From UBA8199 sp964507045 (lineage in GTDB: Bacteria > Verrucomicrobiota > Verrucomicrobiia > Limisphaerales > UBA8199): a stretch of 64,000 nucleotides of DNA. The position numbers were made by a program, and so were the translations under genes. Below are positions 8,493-15,082 of the stretch, one piece after another. The stretch lies in contig CAZDOO010000005.1 in assembly GCA_964507045.1 (NCBI GenBank), positions 45,197-109,196 on the forward strand. Reading direction: 5' to 3'. The stretch's first letter is position 1, and each line of letters opens with the position of its first letter. The notes under the pieces are model-generated. The model saw nothing but the letters and a program-made list of their open reading frames with translations, did no database searches and was not told the origin of the DNA.

Positions 8493-8720
8493 ATGGGAAA
8501 GATTGTTCCTCGGAGTTTTGAGAGGACGCGGAGCGGAGAGCACATCGTGCCTTCGACCTTCACGAACGTCGCCGCCGCGGTGGCCGCTGGGGTGACTGCG
8601 GCGAAGTTCCCGGGCCGGTGGATTCGGCTGACTGCCGGTGGCACCGGTTCTGTGCAGTGCATGGCCGTCAGCGATGGGACGAACTGGCGGCAGGTGGCGA
8701 TGGGAGCCAACGCGATATGA
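8493..8720 (+). CDS. Small phage structural protein, unknown
   Basis: A 75-residue protein, 10 bp after the capsid gene with GGAGG before its ATG. It is small, Ala/Gly/Thr/Val-rich, with predicted beta strands ('RWIRLTAGGTGSVQCMAVSDGTNWRQVAMG'-like C-terminus, here only in outline) that resemble head-decoration or fibre-fold beta proteins. Operon position between capsid and head-completion genes suggests a virion component; no specific family is recognised. Confidence 0.6.
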   Translation: MGKIVPRSFERTRSGEHIVPSTFTNVAAAVAAGVTAAKFPGRWIRLTAGGTGSVQCMAVSDGTNWRQVAMGANAI

Positions 8721-8911
8721 GCGAGCTGTACCCGATGATTCGTCGGGCGCGGCGGCCTCTGATCATCAGCGATGATGATTCGGGGCCGCCGCCGGCTCCG
8801 CCTCCCGCGGTGCCGCTTGTCCAACCTGAGCAGCCGGTGAGCTACGTCAAGGCGCCACCGGCGCGGAAAGGAAGGAATGGCGCTGGTGACAAGTGCGAGA
8901 GCGCCGGGTAG
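8717..8911 (+). CDS. Small Pro-rich phage-operon protein
   Basis: A 64-residue ORF that starts in an ATGA overlap with the previous gene, a sign of translational coupling. The centre is proline-rich (PPPAPPPAVPLVQPEQP) and the C-terminus basic. It overlaps the next gene by 35 bp. It may be a real small protein or simply a translated leader; no family is recognised. Confidence 0.45.
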   Translation: MSELYPMIRRARRPLIISDDDSGPPPAPPPAVPLVQPEQPVSYVKAPPARKGRNGAGDKCESAG

Positions 8912-9317
8912 GCGGTTGCTGACGGCGAATCGGCTGCGGGCCTGGTGGGCGCTGCGGTGCCAGAAGCGGCGACGCAACGCAGGCACCGGGACACCAGCGG
9001 CGCCGGTGATTACAGGCCTGAACCTCACGGAGAGCGAGGGCGAGCCGCTTTACTGGTTCGATGTCCTGATTGATTTCACGTTCGAGCAAGGGCGATTCCC
9101 TGACGGCACCATCGAGCTGTATTGGGCACGTGGGTCAACTACCTGGATAGAAGTGTATGTTGGTGCCGTGTCGAGCAACCTGCGGCAGTTTCGGCATGTG
9201 CGAGCGTTCAGCGATTTCGAGAATGACGACGTGTCCTATCGAATGCGTTACCGGTTCGGGACGGAGATCATCGGGCCGTTCGGGCCGGCTTACGAGTGGT
9301 ACTACTGCGCGCCGTAG
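8877..9317 (+). CDS. Hypothetical protein of the phage head operon
   Basis: A 146-residue protein with a strong GGAAGGA before its ATG. The first 35 residues are very basic (RRLLTANRLRAWWALRCQKRRRN), the remainder is beta-rich with many aromatic residues (EPLYWFDVLIDFTFEQG, TIELYWARGSTTW, SYRMRYRFG), which suggests an Ig-like or fibronectin-III-like fold. In this position it could be a decoration or spike protein. Not recognised beyond that. Confidence 0.6.
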   Translation: MALVTSARAPGRRLLTANRLRAWWALRCQKRRRNAGTGTPAAPVITGLNLTESEGEPLYWFDVLIDFTFEQGRFPDGTIELYWARGSTTWIEVYVGAVSSNLRQFRHVRAFSDFENDDVSYRMRYRFGTEIIGPFGPAYEWYYCAP

Positions 9318-9329
9318 GAGCGTATTGGT

Positions 9330-9920
9330 ATGACACTTAACAAGGAAGATGGAACGGGGATGGCAGGCGCCAACAGCTACGCGGACGTGCCGGACGGGGA
9401 CATGTACCACGAGGCGCATCTGTATGCGTCGGTGTGGACGGCGGCGACCGAGGCGAGGAAGGAAGCGGCGCTGATGATGGCAACGCGATTGATTGACTCC
9501 CTGTTCCAGTTCAATGGGAGCAGGGCCAGTGCGAGCCAGGCGTTGCAGTGGCCACGGGCTGAGTGCCGGGACCCCGATGGTGGTCGGGGGACGCTGTCGG
9601 TGCTGCTGCCGATGTCGTCGGGCTTCGTGCCGTATAACATCGTGCCGGCGGCGGTCCTGCAGGCGACTTGCGAATTGGCGCGGGAGCTCTTGGCTGCGGA
9701 CCGGACGGCAGCGCCGCCGGGCGAGGGGATCGACACGGTGAGCGCTGCTCATGCGACACATGCCGCCAGTGGAAGCGGGAGCGATAGCACATCTTCCACC
9801 ACCAAGTACAGCAAGGTGGATACGCGGCAGATTCTTCCGCCGGTCGTGCGGGCGATGCTGGCGAAGTTCGGTGCGCCAGTGAGTGGTGGGAGCGGGGCGG
9901 TGAGGTTGGTCAGGACATGA
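9330..9920 (+). CDS. DnaT-like / head-completion protein
   Basis: A 196-residue protein with the hallmark layout of the 'DnaT-like ssDNA-binding' group found in phage head operons: an N-terminal 'GTGMAGANSYADVPDGDMYH' opening, 'KEAALMMATRLIDSLFQFNGSRAS' and 'QALQWPRAECRDPDG', then 'VPAAVLQATCELARELL'. Despite the database name, proteins of this layout after the capsid gene most likely act as head-tail adaptor or head-completion factors. The last third is Ser/Thr-rich and low complexity. It is the last gene of the head module; no tail gene follows. Confidence 0.7.
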   Translation: MTLNKEDGTGMAGANSYADVPDGDMYHEAHLYASVWTAATEARKEAALMMATRLIDSLFQFNGSRASASQALQWPRAECRDPDGGRGTLSVLLPMSSGFVPYNIVPAAVLQATCELARELLAADRTAAPPGEGIDTVSAAHATHAASGSGSDSTSSTTKYSKVDTRQILPPVVRAMLAKFGAPVSGGSGAVRLVRT

Positions 9921-10087
9921 GGTCGCAGGGCTGGAGGTCTTGCAGTCAATCAAGGTTTGATGACAGTGATGACTCGAAAACTTCGTCTGGACGTAAAACA
10001 CCGTATGAGGCACAATTTGACGAAGTGAATACTAGCCCCGTTTTATCGGGGCAGAATCGGTGTCGCGAAAAGTGACGAAGTGGTCAA

Positions 10088-10115
10088 ATGGATTCAAGTC
10101 CTGTCGCGGGCACCA
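10088..10115 (+). other. Putative attachment site: 3' end of a tRNA gene
   Basis: The segment reads as a T-arm plus acceptor end: a 7 nt T-loop TTCAAGT (10093-10099) flanked by weakly paired 5 nt stems, then acceptor strand CGCGGGC followed by ACCA (10105-10115). The T-stem has one A-C mismatch and two wobbles, and no D-arm, anticodon arm or matching 5' GCCCGCG strand is found upstream, so this is not a complete tRNA. Such 3' fragments are left where phages and islands integrate into tRNA genes. A 6 bp hairpin (10035-10052) lies just to its left. It marks the likely right boundary of the element. Confidence 0.6.
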
Positions 10116-10146
10116 CCTCAGAGTTGCTAGTAACACACTTTCGCTT

Positions 10147-10941
10147 ATGCCGTCTTTTCCACGATATCTCTGCATGCTGGCACTGGCTGGCGGGGTGGCT
10201 TCTGCTGTGGCCGCCGCCACTTGCCCCGACCTGCCAGCGACCAATCACATCGCGGTGGCGGTTTACGTCGGCGGTGGCGCCGCCGGCAAAGGGGTGCCGT
10301 GCGTGCTCTCGCTGCTCGGTGACACGACGAATGTGACCGCCACGCGTGTCAGCCCCGCGGACATCGAGGCTGGCGCATTGAAGCAATATGATGTGGTCAT
10401 GTTCACCGGTGGCAGTGGCAGTGGGCAAGCACGTGCCCTGGGGCAGGCGGGATGCCGGGAAGTAAAGCGGTTTGTAGAGCAGGGCGGCGGCTACGTGGGC
10501 ATCTGCGCCGGGTCCTACCTGGCGTGCAGCGGCTTTTCCTGGGGATTGGGCCTCGTCAACGCCAAGACGCTCTCGCCGCTTTGGAAGCGCGGCACGGCGA
10601 CGGTCAAGATTGAGCTGACTGACCGGGGGCGAGACATCCTTGGCCCGCAAGAAGGGGCGCTGGATTGTCACTATGCCCAGGGGCCAATTGTTGGGCCCGG
10701 GGGCGCCCGGGACCTGCCTGAGTTCGAGCCGCTGGCGTTCTTCCGGTCGGAAGTTGCCAAGAACGACACCCCTAAAGGCATCATGGTGAACTCCCCGGCT
10801 ATATTCGCCGGCCGCTTTGGCAAGGGGCGCGTGCTTTGTTTCAGCCCGCACCCGGAGCAAACCAAGGGTCTGGAGAGCCTCGTCGCACGTGCGGTGACGT
10901 GGGTTGCGAACGGCCCTCGCCAGGCGGAGGCGAGACCCTGA
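10147..10941 (+). CDS. Exported BPL_N-domain (class I glutamine amidotransferase-fold) protein
   Basis: A 264-residue protein with an N-terminal signal peptide (residues about 1-22, ending ASAVAAA) and a domain like the N-terminal part of eukaryotic biotin-protein ligase (BPL_N), which has the class I glutamine amidotransferase fold. It has a nucleophile elbow 'GGGYVGICAGSYLA' with Cys, and 'FSPHPEQ' with His and Glu-like residues in the catalytic-triad region. The start was moved downstream of the longest open frame so that translation begins at the signal peptide. Substrate unknown. It is the first gene after the tRNA-like site, so probably the first host gene. Confidence 0.75.
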   Translation: MPSFPRYLCMLALAGGVASAVAAATCPDLPATNHIAVAVYVGGGAAGKGVPCVLSLLGDTTNVTATRVSPADIEAGALKQYDVVMFTGGSGSGQARALGQAGCREVKRFVEQGGGYVGICAGSYLACSGFSWGLGLVNAKTLSPLWKRGTATVKIELTDRGRDILGPQEGALDCHYAQGPIVGPGGARDLPEFEPLAFFRSEVAKNDTPKGIMVNSPAIFAGRFGKGRVLCFSPHPEQTKGLESLVARAVTWVANGPRQAEARP

Positions 10942-11039
10942 CCCGCAACTCCACCCGTCGGTTGTGGCACGCCGGGGCCGGTTTTCCTGCCGGAACGGCT
11001 TGTCCCCACAACTGGTGACATGACGGAAACAGGGGTTCT

Positions 11040-11191
11040 GGTATGGTGATAGCGTCAGTGATGCAAAAACGCAGTAGTCAGCCGTGTGTAACTGACAGGC
11101 GTAAATCTGCGGCGCCGCATCAAAGAAAGATTTAGAGTTGTTCTCAGTGTAGAATGTGGCAGAAAGGCCGGAATTAAGTTCCGGCTTTTTT
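11040..11191 (+). ncRNA. Candidate structured small RNA ending in an intrinsic terminator
   Basis: This interval has no ORF but several nested stems: GTCAG (11077-11081) with CTGAC (11092-11096), TAAATCT (11102-11108) with AGATTTA (11128-11134) enclosing a GC-rich palindrome, and a terminal terminator hairpin. It does not resemble tmRNA, 6S, SRP RNA or RNase P RNA as far as can be judged by eye. The 5' end is uncertain. It could also be a leader of a gene, but the terminator precedes mpl by more than 120 bp. Confidence 0.35.
11167..11191 (+). terminator. Intrinsic terminator
   Basis: GCCGGAA (11167-11173), loop TTAAG, TTCCGGC (11179-11185) then six T residues (11186-11191). This is a textbook rho-independent terminator on the plus strand, closing transcription from the candidate RNA or from the 10147-10941 gene. 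Confidence 0.9.
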
Positions 11192-11315
11192 GTTGTACTG
11201 AAGCTCTGGCTGTTCAGGGCGGGAGTTAATCGAGCCAGAGACGAGGGGCTTTCCAGTTCACTATGGTGGTTGATGCCGGCCCTTTTCCCTTTTCAGGCCG
11301 CAGCCAGCCCTTATC

Positions 11316-12719
11316 ATGGCAACAATGTTTTCGCGCATTCAGTCTGTTCATTTTGTTGGTATCTGCGGCACGGCCATGGCTTCAGCCGCCGCGGCGATGC
11401 AGGAAAAAGGGGTCAAGGTCACCGGCTCTGACCAGAACGTCTATCCGCCCATGTCCACCTTCCTGGCGGACCGGAAGATCGAGGTGATTTCCGGCTACGC
11501 GGAGCAGAACCTTGCGCACAAGCCCGACCTGGTTGTCATCGGCAACGCCATTTCCCGCGGCAACCCGGAAGCCGAATACGTCCTGGACCACAAGCTGGCT
11601 TACTGCTCGCTGCCGGAACTGCTGAAGCACTATTTCATCCGCGGCAAACGCTCGCTGGTGGTCGCCGGGACGCACGGCAAGACCACCACCACCGCGCTGC
11701 TGACCTGGGTGTTCGAGCACAACGGCCTGAACCCGAGCTATCTCATTGGCGGCATCCCGAACAACCTCGGCCAGGGCGCGCGCTTCACCGACAGCGAGTG
11801 GTTCATCATCGAGGGCGACGAATACGACACAGCCTTCTTCGACAAGCGCAGCAAGTTTGTCCATTACCTGCCCGAGGTGGCCATCCTCAACAACCTGGAG
11901 TTTGACCATGCCGACATCTTTGAGAGCCTGGACTCCATCAAGACCGCCTTCAAGTACTTCATTCGGCTCATCCCGCGCAACGGCCTGCTCCTGGCCAACG
12001 GCGACGACGCCAACCTGGCCCCGCTGCTCAACGTGACGCATTGCCCCGTGAAGCGCTTCGGATTAAGCGAGGCCAATGCCGTCCAGGCGTTCAACCTCCG
12101 ATACGGGCCGACGGCGACTGAGTTCGAGATTCCCAGCTTCAAGTTCCACACCAACTTCCTGGGCGAGATCAACGTGCGCAACGCGCTGGCGGTGGTCGCG
12201 TGCGCGAAGCATTGCGGCCTGAAGAACCACCAGATTCAGGCCGCCTTCGATACCTTCAAAGGCATCAAGCGCCGCCTGGAGGTGCGCGGGATTGCCGGCG
12301 GGGTGGTGGTGGTGGACGATTTCGGCCACCATCCCACCGCGATTCGGGAGACCCTGAGCGCGCTGCGCTACAAGTACCCCACCCAAAAGGTCTGGGCCAT
12401 CTTCGAGCCGCGCACCAACACCACCCGGCGCAATGTTTTCCAGGCGGAGCTGGCCAGCGCGTTCGCCGATGCCAACGCCGTGGTGGTGGCGCAAGTGGCG
12501 CGCCTGGAACTGCTGGTTCCCGGGGAGCGACTCGATCCCGAGCGGCTGATGCAGGACTTGAAGGCGGCGGGCAAAGAGGCCGCCTACCTGCCCGATGTGG
12601 ACGCCATCGTGGACCACGTGGCAAAGAACGCCCAGGGGGGAGACGTGGTGATCGTCTTCAGCAACGGCGAATTCGGCGGCATCCACGGCAAGCTGTTGGA
12701 GCGCCTGGGGCGCGTTTAA
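11316..12719 (+). CDS. mpl: UDP-N-acetylmuramate:L-Ala-gamma-D-Glu-meso-DAP ligase
   Basis: A 467-residue Mur-ligase-family enzyme that joins the recycled tripeptide L-Ala-D-Glu-meso-DAP to UDP-MurNAc in cytoplasmic peptidoglycan recycling. The N-terminal Rossmann segment has 'VHFVGICGTAMASAAAAMQEKG', typical of Mpl rather than MurC; the ATP loop GTHGKTTTT is at residues 118-126; 'EGDEYDTAFFDKRSKFVHY' and 'LNNLEFDHADIF' are diagnostic of Mpl; the C-terminal ligase domain has 'DDFGHHPTAI' and 'FEPRTNTTRR'. Length matches the family (about 450-470). Predicts a DAP-containing, Gram-negative type wall. An in-frame ATG three codons downstream is also possible as start. Confidence 0.95.
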   Translation: MATMFSRIQSVHFVGICGTAMASAAAAMQEKGVKVTGSDQNVYPPMSTFLADRKIEVISGYAEQNLAHKPDLVVIGNAISRGNPEAEYVLDHKLAYCSLPELLKHYFIRGKRSLVVAGTHGKTTTTALLTWVFEHNGLNPSYLIGGIPNNLGQGARFTDSEWFIIEGDEYDTAFFDKRSKFVHYLPEVAILNNLEFDHADIFESLDSIKTAFKYFIRLIPRNGLLLANGDDANLAPLLNVTHCPVKRFGLSEANAVQAFNLRYGPTATEFEIPSFKFHTNFLGEINVRNALAVVACAKHCGLKNHQIQAAFDTFKGIKRRLEVRGIAGGVVVVDDFGHHPTAIRETLSALRYKYPTQKVWAIFEPRTNTTRRNVFQAELASAFADANAVVVAQVARLELLVPGERLDPERLMQDLKAAGKEAAYLPDVDAIVDHVAKNAQGGDVVIVFSNGEFGGIHGKLLERLGRV

Positions 12720-12902
12720 TGGCCATGCCGGGAACCAGGCTGCGGCGCACAGGGTATTGATTATGGACCCGGTCCCCCATCCCGGCACAGCCAGGAACCC
12801 GTTCACGCCGGGAACAGACGGTGTTTGCACCCGTGGGCGGATTTCACTTGCCGCCCCAGCGGGCAAGCGGTCTGCTACCCGCCAGTTTGAAGAAGCAAGC
12901 CT

Positions 12903-13124
12903 ATGACGATTGCACGACGCTTGATCATCCTGGCGGCCATTCCGAACCTGGTTCTGATGGGACTCGGCACCTTCAATCGGCTCGGATTGACCGGGATTGA
13001 GAGACGCAGCCGGTTCACTTCCCTTTCGCCCGAACTGAAGGTTTGGGTGCGGCAGGCGGCGCTGCGGCTGGAATCAGCGCCGGCCATGACGGCCGGAGGT
13101 GTAAACCCCAAACCATCTGGATGA
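12903..13124 (+). pseudogene. Truncated N-terminus of a chemoreceptor or sensor kinase
   Basis: The first ~40 residues, 'MTIARRLIILAAIPNLVLMG' followed by 'LGTFNRLGLTGIERRSRF', match the usual membrane-anchor start of methyl-accepting or histidine-kinase sensors with a four-helix-bundle ligand domain. After that the frame continues into unrelated sequence and stops at residue 73, overlapping the start of the DUF3307 gene. No remaining sensor, HAMP or signalling domain follows. A deletion remnant is the simplest reading; a real small membrane peptide is the alternative. Confidence 0.4.
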
Positions 13125-13471
13125 ACATGATCCTCACTCCCTTTGAACGAGGCCTGGTGGCGCACCTGGTGGCGGACTGGGTGCTGCAGACCGACTGGAT
13201 GGCGCGAAACAAGAGGAGCCTGCGGCATCCCGCCGCCTGGACTCATGCCGGTATCCAGGCCGTATGCCTTGGCTTGGCCCTAGGCTGGCAAGCCGGGCTG
13301 GCGCTCGGATTCATTCACGTGTTGATGGACACCCGCGTGCCGGTGGCCTGGTGGATTCGGGTCTTCAAGAAATGCGGTCAGGCTCCTGAAGTTGGCTCGA
13401 TCGCGCTCTGGCTCGACCAGGCCCTGCACATTATCTGTATCGCTGTCTGGGTGGCGCTGGTCAGAAGCTGA
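13121..13471 (+). CDS. DUF3307 family membrane protein
   Basis: A 116-residue integral membrane protein. 'GLVAHLVADWVLQTDWMARNK' followed by a His-containing helix ('WTHAGIQAVCLGLALG'), 'FIHVLMDTRVPVAWWI' and 'DQALHIICIAVWVALV' fit DUF3307, whose members have three or four helices with conserved His/Asp residues near the membrane surface. Function unknown. Start set at the ATG at 13121, since the longer frame upstream overlaps the truncated sensor and is Ala/Gly-rich; ATG at 13127 is equally possible. Confidence 0.75.
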   Translation: MNMILTPFERGLVAHLVADWVLQTDWMARNKRSLRHPAAWTHAGIQAVCLGLALGWQAGLALGFIHVLMDTRVPVAWWIRVFKKCGQAPEVGSIALWLDQALHIICIAVWVALVRS

Positions 13472-13530
13472 AGCCGCCGCCCCGAGCCAACCGCCGGAGA
13501 AGCTTTCTGCTTCCGCGGGGCCAGATCAAC

Positions 13531-14241
13531 CTACGCCCCGGCGGCTCCGGCCGTTCTTGAGAAGTGGATCGAGTCCTCGTAACGCTTGGTCAGCAGTCGC
13601 ACCCGCTGCGAAAGCACTCGGGCCAGCGCAAAGGTGAAGGGGGCGGCCAGCGCCGGCGCCTCCGCAAACATCTTCTTTAGTGCTCCCGCGGACACTTTGA
13701 TCAGGATACTTGGCTGATTGGCGATTACATCAGCGGAGCGCGGCCCGTGATCGAGAATCGCCAGCTCGCCGAAACACTCGCCTACCCCCAAGGTAGCCAG
13801 CGTCGTTTCCTGCCCGCCAATCATCACCCGGGCGCGCACTTCGCCCTCCAGCACCATAAACAATGCGTCGCCGTGATCGCCTTTGTTCACGACAGTCCCA
13901 AAGGGTGGCACCTTGACCACCTCGACGTAGGTCAGCAGTGACGCCAGCAGCTTCTCGTCAACGTCCGCCAGCATCTTGATGCGGCGCAGTGAACCCGGCT
14001 GGATTCCCAGCGCGTCCGCCGAGGCGGCGGCACCCGGTGGTAGCTTGGACTTGAACAAGACCTTGAGCTCAGTCAGGTCCGATGCCCGCGACCAGTTGGC
14101 GTCCTTTTCCCTAAATACCCAGGTGTTGGCCGTCACCTTGCCTTGTTTAATCCAAGTCACCAGGGCGGGCAACTCCACCGGCCCATAGGCGATGTTATCC
14201 GCTCCCCAGGCCCGATAACTGACGCTCGCGTTCGCTTCCAT
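13531..14241 (-). CDS. GYF_2 plus cyclic-nucleotide-binding domain protein
   Basis: A 236-residue cytoplasmic protein. Residues about 8-55 form a GYF_2-type peptide-binding module ('YGPVELPALVTWIKQGKVTANTWVF', quoted only as YGPV...L..W...G.V...TWVF), and residues about 95-205 a Crp-like cNMP-binding domain with 'FGTVVNKGDHGDALFMVLEGEV' and the phosphate-binding-cassette-like 'GVGECFGELAILDHGPRSADV' (core FGELAIL..GPRSA). No DNA-binding or enzymatic domain follows, so it is a stand-alone effector that should change a protein partner when cAMP or cGMP binds. It is convergent with the DUF3307 gene and divergent from the V4R-cyclase operon 307 bp away, which suggests that it reads the cyclase product. 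Confidence 0.8.
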   Translation of the reverse strand: MEANASVSYRAWGADNIAYGPVELPALVTWIKQGKVTANTWVFREKDANWSRASDLTELKVLFKSKLPPGAAASADALGIQPGSLRRIKMLADVDEKLLASLLTYVEVVKVPPFGTVVNKGDHGDALFMVLEGEVRARVMIGGQETTLATLGVGECFGELAILDHGPRSADVIANQPSILIKVSAGALKKMFAEAPALAAPFTFALARVLSQRVRLLTKRYEDSIHFSRTAGAAGA

Positions 14242-14548
14242 ACGAGGGCTTGGTTACCGCAGACCAGAATCGTTGTCAAACCTTTCTCCGCCTCCCGTTG
14301 CGGCAACAACGGACGATAGACAACCACACCCGGACTGCACTAATCTCGTCACTGAATTCGATGAACGGGTCAACCGGATGAACCAAGACAAAATCACAGT
14401 CGCGAACGCGGATGGCGATAAGGGTCATGGGTGCGCCTTGGCCGCATTGCGGGTTCAGCGCAGTCCCGGGGCCTGGGTTGGGCGGGCGGGCAGCGCACCG
14501 ATCTAGTGCAGGACCGTCGTTGGTCGTCCAAAGAAAGGATTAAGAACT
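14242..14548. promoter_or_regulatory. Divergent intergenic region between cNMP effector and V4R-cyclase operon
   Basis: A 307 bp region that must hold promoters for both directions. A 77-codon ORF crosses it (14273-14506) but has no recognisable domain and looks like a shadow. No clear -10/-35 pair could be assigned by eye. Confidence 0.4.
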
Positions 14549-15073
14549 ATGTTTAAAGAAGAGCGAAGCCAAAGCCAATTCGACTGGACCATGTTAGGCG
14601 ACCTCAAGGAAGGGCGCCCCAACCTTGGCCCCATGACGCACGTAGCCGTTTACCGTTTGATGCAGTTTACCCTTCGCGACATCCTCATCCGCGATTTTGG
14701 GGTCGAGAAGGCTGACCGGGCCTTCTTCGAGGCGGGCAAAAGGGCCGGTCAGGAGTACTTCAAGCACATCCTGACCGAGAAGGGGGACTTGAATCACTTC
14801 TTCGCCAATATCCAACATACGATGAAAGAGCTCGCCATCGGCATCTTCCGGGTCGAGTCGGCTGACCTCGAGCGGGGCTCTTTCGTGGTAACGGTGGACG
14901 AGGACCTCGATTGCTCCGGCATCCCGGTTTGCTCGGAGCAAATCTGCACCTACGATGAGGGGTTTATTGCGGGGCTGCTGCTGGCCTACTCGGGGAAAGA
15001 TTACCTGGTCAAGGAAGTTGACTGCTGGGGGTCGGGGGCTCGGACTTGTCGGTTCACCGTGGTCCCCAAATGA
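14549..15073 (+). CDS. V4R (4-vinyl reductase-type) sensor domain protein
   Basis: A 174-residue single-domain V4R protein. V4R domains bind small hydrophobic ligands or metals and occur in regulators and bacteriochlorophyll or methanogen enzymes. The family end motif 'CWGSGARTCRF' with a conserved Cys is present at the C-terminus, preceded by 'DEDLDCSGIPVCSEQICTYDEGFIAGLL' (core C.G.P.....C.Y..GF..G). The remaining Cys residues could bind metal. It ends 9 bp before the cyclase gene and is surely co-transcribed, so it is probably the input module for cyclase activity. Confidence 0.85.
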   Translation: MFKEERSQSQFDWTMLGDLKEGRPNLGPMTHVAVYRLMQFTLRDILIRDFGVEKADRAFFEAGKRAGQEYFKHILTEKGDLNHFFANIQHTMKELAIGIFRVESADLERGSFVVTVDEDLDCSGIPVCSEQICTYDEGFIAGLLLAYSGKDYLVKEVDCWGSGARTCRFTVVPK

Positions 15074-15082
15074 AGCAAGGCG

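Noticed and set aside
10020..10115. Intact tRNA gene
   Set aside because: The 5' acceptor strand, D-arm and anticodon arm are missing and the T-stem has a mismatch.
10032..10244. Minus-strand ORF with RCPRQDLN-like text
   Set aside because: Such peptides commonly arise from antisense translation of tRNA 3' ends; it supports the att-site reading and is not a gene.
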